DNA of 64,000 nucleotides from positions 124,001 to 188,000 of the forward strand of contig SADC01000116.1 of NCBI GenBank assembly GCA_004194705.1, written 5' to 3'. How positions within the stretch are numbered: position 1 is the stretch's first letter; each line of letters opens with the position of its first letter. Below the pieces are notes generated by a model, which worked only from the letters and a program-made list of their open reading frames with translations, did not search any database and had not been told where the DNA came from. Source of the DNA: Ditylenchus dipsaci (Eukaryota > Nematoda > Chromadorea > Rhabditida > Anguinidae). Positions 22,706-33,372 of this stretch are shown piece after piece. The translations under genes were made by a program, and so were the position numbers.

Positions 22706-22759
22706 GTCAGATACATCCGGAGCTACAGTTTAAATGGCGATGTGTCTATAAAAAGACTG

Positions 22760-23155
22760 TCGACTGTCGTTTATCCTACATTCCCTCAAGTTCGTTCCCG
22801 CCTAGGGTCGGACACTTTTTTAACCCAACTTTTTAAATGTATTGCGTGTATTGCGAAAAGTATTGCGAAAAGAGATTTGTCTGTCTAGCATGCTTAGTCG
22901 CTAGGATTCCGATCTAGCCGATGGTTTTTGTCAAATTATTTTCACAAGTATCGTTTAATCGAGAAACGAGAGTCTTTATGGCAATGGAAAAGGGTTTACG
23001 GAGAAAAATTGGCAAAATCGGAACCCCTACGATGTTTTGGACTGGATTGATAAATCACATTTTGCAAAACATTTAAAACATTAGGTTGAAAAGTGTCGGG
23101 CCCTAGGCTGGAACGAACTTGAGGAAATGTCGGATAAATTAATATGAACTGTATA
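22760..23155. mobile_element. Degenerate pogo-like foldback MITE
   Basis: Arms CCCTCAAGTTCGTTCCCGCC with GTCGGACAC and the inverse GTGTCGGGCCCTAGGC with GGAACGAACTTGAGG. The outermost TIR is worn. Confidence 0.6.
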
Positions 23156-23376
23156 CATAATTTTGACTCAAGTTAGACTACGCCCAGAATATGAAGAATT
23201 TTTCGGAAATTGCGTGAAACCCCAAATGCACTCTGCTCTCCACCCCCAAAGAGTATTAGCTCTCTAACCATTTTCAGGCTTAGAGGGATGCACTTGGGGT
23301 GCTGTCGGTAAATAGGTGTTCGATTTTGGAGTGGGAATTCGCCTAAAAAAGTTAATTAACCAACTATGAGGGTATA

Positions 23377-23514
23377 CAGTCAGCCACGATTTAACGGCAC
23401 CCTTGAGCACTGGTCCTGGGGTACTGTTAAATCAAGGGTTCACTTTGACTAAACCTTAGTCAATGTCGACGAAATTGGCCTATTTTCGGGTGCCGTTAAA
23501 TCGAGGGTTGACTG
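23377..23514. mobile_element. pogo-like MITE with TA flanks
   Basis: CAGTCAGCCACGATTTAACG to GTTAAATCGAGGGTTGACTG, with an internal repeat of the right arm near 23425. Confidence 0.7.
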
Positions 23515-23587
23515 TAGGGATTATTCGATAATCGCTGTGAATACATGAAAGAATTTGTTAACTGACCACACGGTTGCATTCACACAG

Positions 23588-23725
23588 CCCAACGGCAACC
23601 CTGCCTGTGTGCACCACTGCGAAGGCAGTCTAGCCTTTTGACTGCCTGAGACTGGCTTCTGCTGCTCCCAAAAAGGGCAAATCTTGGCCAACTGGCAACT
23701 GGGTGACGAATGGATGACCTCCGAG
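23588..23725 (+). CDS. Candidate cysteine-containing exon with an in-frame TGA
   Basis: A 138-base block between a CACACAG acceptor and a GAG|GTAAAT donor, open for 46 codons except for one TGA at 23639-23641. It reads PNGNPACVHHCEGSLAF, then LPETGFCCSQKGQILANWQ and LGDEWMTSE. Base composition is richer in G+C than the surroundings and both ends are in phase 0. The cysteine spacing suggests an extracellular domain, but I do not recognise the family and found no neighbouring exon. The TGA may be an error, a nonsense mutation in a dead exon, or proof that the block is not coding. Confidence 0.3.
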
Positions 23726-24034
23726 GTAAATATAGAATGGCAATATTGATAGGCAAAAAGTAGCTTGATGATAGGCGTTATTGAAATAGTCTCTTTTCAC
23801 ACAATAGCTGGACTACCTTGCGCAAAATAGTTTGGTTGTAATATATTGAGTTCTAGACCAATAATTGTCTCGGGTGGTATAGTAGTTCAGTCACAGATGT
23901 TAGACTTGCCAATAAAGTTGAGTCAAAACTAAAAAAATAAAGTTAACTGTTTGAAAAAATTACAGCCCACCTGAAAAATCTATAAGTGATAATTTATATT
24001 GAAAAATCTTTACGAAAGGCTAATCAATTGTTGC

Positions 24035-24452
24035 CAGTGTTTCCAAAAAACAGAACACAGAATTAACCACAGAATTTTTAAAAGTGCTCGTAATTGTGTT
24101 TTTTGTATGGTATTTTTGCTAATTTTTTGTGCGTTTTGTTCAGCGTTGAAAGTTGCGGTAGGGGACCATACGCGTTTCGCAAATTTTCCACTAAAACAGC
24201 AAGAAAATTTGACTTTTGTCTTGAAAAGGTAAAAAACAGAATTCTGTTTTCTGTTTTTGACTTTTTCAAGACAAAAGTCAAATTTTCTTGCTGTTTTAGT
24301 GGAAAATTTGCAAAACGCGTATGGTCCCCTACCGCAACTTTTAACGCTGAACAAAACACACAAAAATTAGCAAAAATACCATACAAAAACACAATTACGA
24401 GCACTTTTAAAAATTCTGTGGTTAATTCTGTGTTCTGTTTTTGGAAACACTG
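24035..24452. mobile_element. hAT-type near-perfect palindrome, 418 bp, 8-bp target duplication
   Basis: The ends CAGTGTTTCCAAAAAACAG and CTGTTTTTGGAAACACTG are inverted, and ATTGTTGC flanks both sides exactly. The whole element folds on itself around a centre near 24243; arms carry GGGGACCATACGCGTTT. Confidence 0.85.
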
Positions 24453-24506
24453 ATTGTTGCACACATTAATCCCTGTTTTTTTTTATTAACGAGAGACGTA
24501 TTAAAG

Positions 24507-24701
24507 CAGGGCTGCCATATGTCCTTTTTAAAAAGATTTGTCTTTTTTTGGGACCCAAATCTTTTTTTTATTTTCGAAGTTTTAGTCAAAATCTTTTTTT
24601 TGCTTCAAAATGGCAATAAGCACTCGATAAAATGGACTTTTTCCTTCAAATTCCTGTTTTTGACCAAATGTCCTTTTTCAAATTTTGAGATGGCAGCCCT
24701 G
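24507..24701. mobile_element. hAT-type MITE, 195 bp, 8-bp target duplication
   Basis: CAGGGCTGCCATATGTCC and GAGATGGCAGCCCTG are inverted ends, flanked by TATTAAAG on both sides. The interior is AT-rich with CTTTTTTTGGG runs. Confidence 0.85.
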
Positions 24702-24709
24702 TATTAAAG

Positions 24710-24890
24710 GCAAAAGTGCAAGATTTTTGAAAAATGACCGGTAAAATCGTAATCCTTGTGGGTCTTCGACTAGACTGACGAATCAAGTTTGGAAAAAATA
24801 ATTTCAAAATATTGGACGAAAAAGTGCGGGACTCCAAAAGGGAATGAGCTTGAGGGAATGTCCATTTATCGAGATTTGATTGTAGAATAA
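24710..24890. repeat. Truncated pogo-like MITE
   Basis: Only right-arm blocks remain: ATGACCGGTAAAATCG, GGAATGAGCTTGAGG and ATTTATCGAGATTTGATTG. Confidence 0.5.
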
Positions 24891-25039
24891 ACCTTGAGGT
24901 CACGAGTTAAGCCATGACCACCTTTAATTTTAAACCTTTTCATTATTAGCCCATTTTACGTTAATAGATAAGTAAATACAGACGAAAAATATCACATTTA
25001 CAGTTTTCTTCAAAATTTTGAGCACAGGTCCTACGAAAA

Positions 25040-25800
25040 CCAAGATTTTACGGCACTTGTGCACTTGGGGGGGGGGCCTTTTTCGGTTAGCTGTAAATAT
25101 GGTTTGAACGTCTCCTAAGTAATTTTTATATGCCAGAAACGATAAAAAAGTTGTTTCCTAACAATTTCCGTACTAAAAAGTGAAGTTCTCAACAAAAAGT
25201 TAGTTACCAAAGATTGACCAACTGTCTTGGTCCCCCAAGGTAATTACACCAAAAAGGGTACCTATACATCTTAAAAAAACAAAAAAGATGGCATTTGACA
25301 TAGTTTTGTTAACTGAGGCCTACCGCATAAAGAAACTCTGGTATGCATATTATTTTTATGCATCCAGAATTACTCCGAGTGATTGGTGTCTAAGGTATGT
25401 GGGTGTGCGCATCTCAACTTCAAGCCCCCAAGCCCCCTGCGCCCCGAAGGGGGCGCAGGGGCTTGGTTGGTTAGAGATGCGCGCACTCATTTACCTTAGA
25501 CATGATTCCGAGAGAGACTCTTGATTATACATGCATTGGAGACTCTTTTTGCCAGCTCCAGTGACCAAAATGTGGTAGGATACCTTAATATACGATATTT
25601 TACCTTGGGGGACCAAGGCAGTTGGTCAATCTTTGGTAGCCAACTTTTTTTTTGAGAACTTCACTTTTTAGTGCGAAAATTGTTAGGAAACAACTTTTTT
25701 ATCGTTTCTGGTGTATAAAAATTACTTAGGAGACGTTCAAACCATATTTACAGTTAACCAAAAAGGGGCCCCCAAGTGCACAAGTACCGATTTTACGTCA
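25040..25800. mobile_element. Nested foldback with CTTGGTCCCCCAAGG arms
   Basis: The outer arms pair TTTACGGCACTTGTGCACTTG with CAAGTGCACAAGTACCG and include CTTGGTCCCCCAAGGTAA near 25228 and its inverse near 25600. The centre, 25285-25560, is a copy of the AAGCCCCCTGCGCCCC palindrome. Confidence 0.65.
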
Positions 25801-25859
25801 AATATCAGGCGAAAAATTACATCAAAGTTTAAAGGGGCTCCCACCTTCGCGGGAGCGGA

Positions 25860-26060
25860 AAAAAAGTGGCCTCGGTGGCGCAGTGTACACACGTGTGTAA
25901 GCGTTTGTGTTTTTGGCACCAAAAAAGTCTAATTAAGTTTAAACTGGTCAAACAAGCCAAAATAAATAGCGTGCACTACGTGGGATCGAACCTGCAACAC
26001 CATTTTCGGCCAGAAAGCTCAAACGCTTACGCACTGCGCCATGGAGGCCACTTTTTCTAC
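25860..26060. repeat. Inverted pair of tRNA-like sequences
   Basis: Plus strand GTGGCCTCGGTGGCGCAGTG (A-box side) near 25867 faces a minus-strand copy at 26050-25970 with GGCCTCCATGGCGCAGTGCG and B box GGTTCGATCCC. They sit between GCTCCCACCTTCGCGGGAG and CGCGAAAGTGGGAGCCCC. The minus copy is the better preserved. Confidence 0.5.
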
Positions 26061-26366
26061 TTTCGCGAAAGTGGGAGCCCCTTTAATCGCACTCAAAATA
26101 TGGAAATTCGCACTTTTTACATTGAATCAACATGCAAAATGTAGCTCTGGACCTTTTCTACAAAGTCGCACTTTTTAATTTTATAATTTTTTTAAAACAG
26201 TAAGAGCTCGAGAAAGAAAAAGCAGAACAAAAATTTTTGCAAAAAATTAGCTTGGGGGACCAAGGCGAATTTCTGGGCTGGATGTTCCGAAATTGACTGG
26301 GCGGGTGTTCCGACATTGCTCCGCCATGGTTTTAGGTTCCAACTTTTTGCAAAAAACTTACTTCAA

Positions 26367-26562
26367 GGACTACGGTTTTTGCGCGCAGCGATATGTGCAA
26401 AATTTAAATTGGCGGGGACACTTCTCTTTTGTCTCAAACTTTACTCTTTCAAGTCGTTTGATGTGACTGCAAAGAGTACAGTTTGAGACCAAAGAGAAGT
26501 ATCCCTCGCTAATTCAAATTTTGCACATGCCGCTGTGCGCAACAACTATTGTCCTTTAAAGT
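26367..26562. mobile_element. Foldback MITE, AAAGGACCAT family
   Basis: Contains GCGCGCAGCGATATGTGC and GGCGGGGACACTTCTC arms with their inverses and ends TTGTCCTTTAAAG. Related to 12778 and 22505. Confidence 0.65.
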
Positions 26563-26624
26563 CACGCAGATTGTTTTAAACAAAATCACTTAGGCTAACC
26601 ACAAACCTCAAAAACATACAACTA

Positions 26625-26828
26625 CAGTCAACTCTCGATATAGTGTAACCCTCGACATAGTGTAGATCTCGATATAGTGTATATTTTTTCAACCTCATTT
26701 GGTCAGCTCCAAGCCAAACTGGCTTACAGTGTACCCTCGATATAGTGTAACCCTCGATATAGTGTAACCCTCGATATAGTGTATATTTTTCCGTTCCCCG
26801 CGAGCTACACTGTATCGAGAGTGGACTG
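26625..26828. mobile_element. pogo-like MITE with tandem CCCTCGATATAGTGTA units
   Basis: Starts CAGTCAACTCTCGATATAG, ends CTGTATCGAGAGTGGACTG. The arms contain six short repeats of CTCGATATAGTGTA, so the terminal repeat has been amplified in tandem. TA flanks. Confidence 0.8.
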
Positions 26829-27120
26829 TATATCCAAATACAGTTGGTTATAAAATACAGCAATACTACACTCCTCCTACCATGTCTGCCAAATAAAATT
26901 TAAAAAAAAATACACAGGTTTTAACAATAAGCACTTAAATTTAAGGTTCAGACATACACTTGCACACACATAAATAAATCGACTGCTATAGCTTCATTGG
27001 CACATACACACTCCAAGGGGATGGCCAGAGGTTAGGGGGGGAGGTCTTCGATTTGTGGTGGTGGGGCAGCAGCATTATGTTTTGGTGCAAGGAAGGAAGC
27101 TTAGGAAGTGGGTGGCTCCC

Positions 27121-27195
27121 TCATTTTCGCCAATTGTTGACTAGTCTTCTTAAATGGGCTGCTGCTGCAGGGGATGCCTGCTGCTGCTGCTGCTG
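27121..27195 (-). CDS. Candidate terminal exon with a glutamine/alanine run
   Basis: On the minus strand a TTTTGTTGCAG acceptor is followed by six Gln codons, ASPAAAA, then HLRRLVNNWRK and TGA. The frame is short and rests on repeat-like CAG codons, so this could equally be a simple repeat in noncoding sequence. No other exon of the gene was identified; 26990-27240 is richer in G+C than its neighbourhood. Confidence 0.25.
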   Translation of the reverse strand, partial: QQQQQQASPAAAAHLRRLVNNWRK

Positions 27196-27517
27196 CTGCA
27201 ACAAAATATAGACTTTTAGGCCCTTTTGACACTAATGGAAAAATATGGTTTGGTGTGTGTGCCCCTTTTTTAGTCTTTTGATGGTTTTGGAAGCAGATTT
27301 TGGTTAGAAAGGAAGAAAAGTTTGCGGAACGGCTCTAATTAGCGATAAGGTTCAAGTTTTTAGTTAAAAAAGACAAAATTGATAATCTTTTTTAAGAAAT
27401 GGAGCCCACCACATACATAAATTCTGGTATGCATGCTTTTTACATGCATCTAGAGTTAAAGAGTCGAGAGTTAAAATGCATGTCTGTCAGCGATAAAATT
27501 ATTTTAAGCGGCATACC

Positions 27518-27765
27518 GTATTTTCTCTATTAAACGGGCCCTCTCTAATAAACGGGCCCCCTCGACTTTGAGGACTTATATCTGAGCCCAGAGTAAACAT
27601 TTTGCAAAACTGTTTTTTGCGTTTTCTTAACTCCCACGAGCTCTACTGATTCCACTTTTTAGATTTTGATTGAGCACCCAAAAATCTTGAAATTGACCTC
27701 AAAATTTTCCGATTTTCGAGGGTTGAAAAATAAACGGGCCGGCCCGTTTAATAGAGAAAATACGG
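27518..27765. mobile_element. Foldback MITE, TACCGTATTTTCTCTATTAAAC
   Basis: CCGTATTTTCTCTATTAAACG and CGTTTAATAGAGAAAATACGG ends enclose GGGCCCTCTCTAATAAACGG. The same family as 7178 and 61425. Confidence 0.75.
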
Positions 27766-27769
27766 TATA

Positions 27770-28780
27770 CCAGAGAAATTCAAACGAGAAAAAAAGGGGA
27801 CGCAATTTAGTTAAATTCGAGGAAAAATTGTGCTTGCTCTGGGAGTAGAACGGTCGGCCGATTTTTACAGACAGCAGCTCAAGTGCCCCCCGTCCCTCCA
27901 AAGAGTATTTTTCTCTGAGCAAACTTCTTTATTTTTCACCTATTTCACACCTTTTGCACCGACAATACCAAGGATATTTGGGCACTTCGCGGCCAAATAC
28001 CAAGGCCAGCACACTCCTCATTGCAATAGATTGCGGTGAAAAAAAATCAAGGGAACCGAAAAAGGTAGGCTTAGAGAAAAATACTCTTTGGAGGAGGCAT
28101 TTAGGCTTTTACGTTGAGCTACCAATGCTGCTATCTTCATTGCCCGATTTTCGTTACTTATTCCCGAAAAATTACTCAAAAATGTAGAATTTTAAAATAA
28201 CTCTTTTTCGAATTCACCTGGTACCCGCCTTTCAAAATATTCCCATCGGCAGCGAGCGTGCCCCTTTAAAACGTCTGGCAAACTAAATTATTAAAATATC
28301 TCAAAAAATGGGTAAATTGTTTTTTTAAATACAGCTGAAAAATGAGTTTTCAAATAGTTTGGTTGTAAGAAAACTTCGGAAGACTATAAAGAATCTAGCC
28401 AAACAAAACATTCTGTCAAGATATCTGAAAAATAAAAAAAAGGCTAAATCAAGAAATACTTTAGCTTTCTCCTCAATAATTGTTTCTTTTTTATTCCGTT
28501 TTCAAGCTCACCGGAGGTGGTCTTTATGCAAGTGAGGTTAGTCAAAATAGATTTTTTAATAGAGGTTGTCCAAAACTAGTTGTAAGTTTTTTTCCTTGTT
28601 TGCTCCAAAAAGAGGTAAACGGAAGCAAAACCTACAAAAAATGTGTGCTCAAAAAAATCTGGCGGAAATTCAAAAAATTTTGAGAGGTAAGGGGGAGCAA
28701 GGCAAAATTCCGGAAATTTTTTTTCTCAAATTCTAAATCTGATGATTGCAAACATAGTAAACATGAGAAAAGTATTGTTG
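27770..28780. other. Stretch without a recognised gene
   Basis: Several short frames, none with recognisable motifs. An inverted repeat with AAAATACTCTTTGGAGG near 28080 and CCTCCAAAGAGTATTTT near 27895 is visible. Confidence 0.35.
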
Positions 28781-28788
28781 GTCATAAA

Positions 28789-28906
28789 TAGGGTCTTCGA
28801 GTCGAGGCGTTGATCTCGAGTTTTGGACTCGAAAAATCGAAACTTTCTAGTTTGGATTTTAGGTTCGACTCGAGGCCTCGAAAATATCGAGGCCTCGACA
28901 ACTATA
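28789..28906. mobile_element. hAT-type MITE, 118 bp, 8-bp target duplication
   Basis: TAGGGTCTTCGAGTCGAGG and GGCCTCGACAACTATA are imperfect inverted ends; GTCATAAA lies on both sides. The interior is a degenerate TCGAGG-type repeat, like the larger hAT element at 49239. Confidence 0.75.
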
Positions 28907-29102
28907 GTCATAAATATTAGATTTGCAATGCAGTTGGTGAAAAATTGAGTTTGAGGAGGGCTATGGACTTTGTGATTAACATAATATAACTGGCCAACAA
29001 GAAAACTGACTAATAAATTAATACACCCTAGTTCGATTCTCACTGTAAATGCGCACATTTATTTGGCTGAATATTCACACAATCTATTTCCCAACCCAAC
29101 TA

Positions 29103-29430
29103 CAGTCAGCGCTTGATATAGTGACACCCCCTCAAGTTCGTTCCCGCCTAAGGTCCTTTTTTTAGCTTGATTGTTGAAGTTTTCTTGCTAAACCTGATTG
29201 GTCAATCCAGTCCTAACAATCCTGAGGATCTGATTCTACCGGTCATTTATGAAAAAGACAACATTTTTACTCAAAAAACGGTTGATGTCATTATACAGAG
29301 TTCCCCTATTGTAATTTACAAAAAGGACTGGTACAATTGGAATCATTGCGAGTTTCCCAAACAACTTCACAGATCTAGCTTTAAAAAGTACCGGATCCGA
29401 GGCGGGAACGAACTTGAGGGGGGTTCGCAT
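29103..29430. mobile_element. pogo-like MITE, right end missing
   Basis: Starts CAGTCAGCGCTTGATATAG with TA before it and AAGTTCGTTCCCGCC; right arm reaches GAGGCGGGAACGAACTTGAGG then stops. Confidence 0.65.
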
Positions 29431-29895
29431 AGTTTTTTTAAAGAAATGTTTATGGCATTGTGTTTTTCCATATAGATTTTAAAAATTTTTCAAAAATTAA
29501 ACTCGCATTTTGTAGATGAGAACCTTATCTTCAAAATTTGTTACACACTTTAAAAAAAACTGTTAAAAAATCAATGAAGAAAACACAATGCCATAATTTT
29601 TTTGAAAATTACGAGCTTTTAGCACCATTTAATATACCGGAAGTTAACTGTAGAACACATATTCTGCGCAATCCACTAACAAAACCCCCACTAATAATAT
29701 ACCAAATCACAAGCCTAAGCACCAAAACCATTCAAAAAATGCACTTACACCCTCCCAAAAGCATACTTAAACCCCAATCCAAATAAAATTAAAAGAAGAA
29801 GACCACATCAATATCTAGCAATAGCAAGCACACAATTGATCTATCCCCAAGAAAAAGGTATCTCTGAAACAGGCAGGCTGGCAGCAGCACTAGAT

Positions 29896-30128
29896 CTAAT
29901 AGCAAAAAATATTTATTGATCCGGTAGTGCAGGCAGCAGCCCCAGGGCGACCACAATGACTCTTCCTTAATTCCTGGCTGCTGCTGCTGGCCCGGTTAGC
30001 CTGTCTAGCTGCTCCAGGCAGCCAGAGCAGGAATTTTTTTCGGCTGGCCCTTCTATTGTTAGAGGCCCCTGTTGGGCGAGAGCCTAGTAGCAACACATTT
30101 TTTGGAGTGGAGCACAATGGGCCTGCTC
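29896..30128 (-). other. G+C-rich block, possible minus-strand exon
   Basis: A TATTTTCCAG acceptor at 30129 opens a frame of ~77 codons rich in Arg, Ser and Ala (NNRRASRKKFLLWLPG) to a stop at 29896. CTGCTGCTG and GGCAGCAG words dominate. No family was recognised and the composition could arise from simple repeats. Confidence 0.2.
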
Positions 30129-30189
30129 CTGGAAAATAAATAAACAAAAGATTGGAAGAGGGGATTATTGCTGGCATCCTGATTAAGGG

Positions 30190-31250
30190 GAAGTGTTTGT
30201 TTTGACAGAGGCCTACTGCTAACTAGCTACTACTTTTTTGAAAGATTTTTTGAATGGGTTTTAAATGAGAGGGTGAACAAGGGACGAAATTTGGATGGAC
30301 ATCGGAACATTGGCTGGTGCATAATCTGGAGAGAGATAAAACATATTTAGGTCTAAGAAATTGGACCGATCTATAGTTTTTCTATATTCGAAACCCGATT
30401 ATCAGGCACATGATCGATTTGCTTCTAAAAATTTTCCTCAAAATCTTAAAAATCATTCTCAAATTTCGAAATCCGTTCGAGACAAAAAACATTCAAACAA
30501 AAAATAGAATTTTCGCTACTAGGGTCGAATTTCTTCTTAGTTTAAATCTTTATTGTCTCGGCGGGATCGAAATTTGACCGAGAGCTTTCAATTCAAAAAG
30601 CATTATTATAAGCGAATCGACCATGCTGAACACGAATTCAATGTCGGAATTTTAGTTTGTTTTTCCCAAATCTTTTGAAAATGTAAATTTTTAAAAAGGT
30701 TTCAAAGTATCGATACGGTATCCAGAATACTGTATTTTGACCATAAAGAGCCATGAACCCCTTATTGAAAACCTGGCGCCGGATGACCAAATTCAGTCAA
30801 TTAAATTTGTCGAAACATTTCAAATTTGGTTAAAGAAGGTGCTGGACACTACACGGAATCGAACTTGAGGGGTGGTGTTTGATCATAATTGGCTGTATAA
30901 GAAATGTGAATATTGACAGTCAATTTAAGATTTCAATCGCTTTTTAGAAGGAAATTGGTACGCTAAGCCCGAACCTGGTAAATATGAACTGCTTAAATTT
31001 CTTTTATAGCCCACTTTTGTGCGTCTTTAACGAAACGCAATATGTCAGTCTGGTCACGAAAATTGTAAGGATCACGATTTATACTGATGTTTTCTTAAAA
31101 TCCTACAGTTTTGTAGTTAAAGCTCGCTGTCCTTGATAAATGGAAACACTTAGAGGGGGGTGTCCGTTTATCGCAGGTCTCGTATTTGTCCTTATTCATA
31201 AGATTTGTCTTTATTTTGATACTCTAAATCTCAGTATTTTTCAAAATTTT
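30190..31250. other. Stretch without a recognised gene
   Basis: AT-rich. Contains CGAATCGACCATGCTGAAC near 30615, a repeat word also seen near 12510, 13070 and 21315. Confidence 0.4.
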
Positions 31251-31309
31251 CCGTCAAAATCTTATAATTGAGCTCTAAAAGTGGGTATTTTTTACTGAAG
31301 TTTTTAGAG

Positions 31310-32190
31310 GAAATTTTTCAGAGGGTTTTCGCTACTAGGGTTAGACTGTATAAAACATTTTTAGCATTTCAGCATTTTTCGCTGAAATACACTAAAATGG
31401 GGCAATACTCTTTTTTTGCAACAGATTCACTTTTTTCTGTCACAGATTTCCTCATTTCTGTCACAGATTTGGTTCTCAACACTAAATCCACAATTTTTAA
31501 AATTTTTCGTGTGAAATTCAGTGGTGGGCAAAGACCAGATGGCTGGAGACCCACTCCGGAATGGCCAAAAGGCCGAAATTATTGGTTTCCGGGGGTATAC
31601 TAAAGGGGGGGTAAACTTTTTGAGCCCACAACTTTACCCTGAACCACAATTCTGAGCGATTTAACCGATCGGACCCAAAATCTGATCCGCTCAATCGATT
31701 TTTCTCAAAAGTATATTCCCCTTTAGTAAACCCCGGAAAAACCAATTATTTTGGCCTTTTGGCCATTCCGGAGTGGGTCCTGAGCCATCTGGTCTTTGCC
31801 CACTCCTGAATTTCACACAAAAAATTTAAAAATTGTGGATTTCGTGTCGAGAATCAAAGCAGCAGTTTCGGTATACACCTCCCAGTTTGCCTTGGTCCCC
31901 AAGCTGATTTTTAAAAAAAAATTTCCGAATTTTTTTTCAACTTTAACCCAATAAAAAAACAGCGTTCAAAAATTCGGAATTTTTTTTTTAAAAATCAGCT
32001 TGGGGACCAAGGCAAACTGGGGGGGGGGGTGTATACCAAACTTGAGGGGGGGGGGTGTATACCGAACTTTACTGGGGGTGTATACCGAAACTTAGCCGAA
32101 CCAAATCTGTGACAGAAAAAGTGAATCTGTGACAGAAAAAAGTGAATCTGTGACAGAAAAAAGTGAATCTGTGACAGAAAAAAGTTTTGC
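31310..32190. mobile_element. Nested foldback with tandem CTGTGACAGAAAAA arms
   Basis: The left arm holds CACAGATTTGGTTCTC and GTGAAATTCAGTGGTGGGC; the inverse runs to about 31860. Nested are GACCAGATGGCT / CCACTCCGGAATGGCCAAAAGG palindromes (family also at 46100, 57590, 62100) and, at 31885-32020, arms of TGCCTTGGTCCCCAAGCTG. At 32100-32185 AATCTGTGACAGAAAAAAGTG repeats four times. Confidence 0.6.
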
Positions 32191-32245
32191 CCACTAAAAT
32201 GTCTTTTTTTGAGCAAATATCGTTATTTCAAAAAACTTCAGATCC

Positions 32246-32274
32246 GAACCCTGGTTTATCGAGGTTCGACTGTA
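32246..32274. repeat. Right end of a truncated pogo-like MITE
   Basis: GTTTATCGAGGTTCGACTG followed by TA. Confidence 0.5.
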
Positions 32275-32399
32275 TCTGAAAATCGCATCTCCCAAAAAAA
32301 CCCTCCAAATAGCTTTTGCCTTTTCATTTCCAAAATTAAAAAGGACAAGGAGGTCCTTCTAAATCAGTGGCCTGCCCTTTTGGCAAGGCCGGTAATCTA

Positions 32400-33090
32400 A
32401 TTTCTGTTTTTTGCAACATTTAATTGCTATTTTTTGGCTGCGGAAATGGAATTCTGGGAAGTAAAAAAGCAATTGAAATTAAGACTTTTGAAAAGAAAAG
32501 GAAATTTTTTTTGGTCCGTCTTGAAACAATATAGCCTTTCTTGCTCATCTTCCTCCCACTTTTTCTTTAATTGTTTTCCAATTCCACTCCCCACTGCCAA
32601 TGAATGACTTTTGGGGATAGAGCTGCTCCTACACTAAATGTACAACCCATAAAACAGGGAAAAAAGAATATTTAGTGGCTATGATATTGTTTTTAAAAAA
32701 TTCCTTGAAGTAAGCAGTTCATTAGAAATTCAAGCGGTTTAGTCATATAAATTATAAAATGTGTTTTTTTTAATTTTCGTGCTATACAAGAGACGAAACA
32801 ACCAAAAAGCAAAATACATACAGCTGAAAATAGCTGAACCTGAGGAAAAATAAAATAAGCAGAAAAGCCTATGGTTATCAAAAGCGTCAAAATAGTTAAA
32901 ATCAGTCGAATTTTGACTAAAAATTTTTAGCCAGTTTAGTCAAAAAACGTTTAAAACGCTTTTTTGACGCTTTTTTTTTACTGAAACGACTAAAATTTTC
33001 AGTCAAACTTATGACTTATTTTGACTATTTTCACGCTTTTTACAACCATAGAGATCTACTTCATGACTAAATTGAATCTGAGCAATTTTC
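32400..33090. other. Stretch without a recognised gene
   Basis: AT-rich. 32880-33050 is a small inverted repeat with GAATTTTGACTAAAAATTTT and AAACTTATGACTTATTTTGAC, made of AGTCAAAA words. Confidence 0.4.
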
Positions 33091-33099
33091 CAAGCTCCT

Positions 33100-33370
33100 G
33101 TTGTTTCGAGTACTTTGCTAGTTGTGTTTTTACAGTCTGGTCCCAAATATTGCAAGGATGCCGATTTTACCTATCGTTTTTTAGAACTTATAATATTTTG
33201 CTCTAAAAAGCAAAAACTCTATATAATGTTCACATATTTCCCAAACAGGTGAACGTTATATAGAGTTTTTGCTTATTTAGAACAAAACATTCTAGGTTTC
33301 TGAAAAATAATCGGAAAAATCGGAATCGTTGCGATATTTGGGACGAGACTGTAGAAAAAGAGCTGGCAAA
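33100..33370. repeat. Decayed pogo-like foldback
   Basis: TTTTTACAGTCTGGTCCCAAATATTGCAAGG and the inverse near 33340 flank TCTATATAATGTTCAC / GTGAACGTTATATAGAG. TIR ends are not preserved. Confidence 0.5.
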
Positions 33371-33372
33371 AT

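Noticed and set aside
23639..23641. Selenocysteine at the in-frame TGA
   Set aside because: The family is unknown, no SECIS-like element was identified and the exon itself is uncertain.
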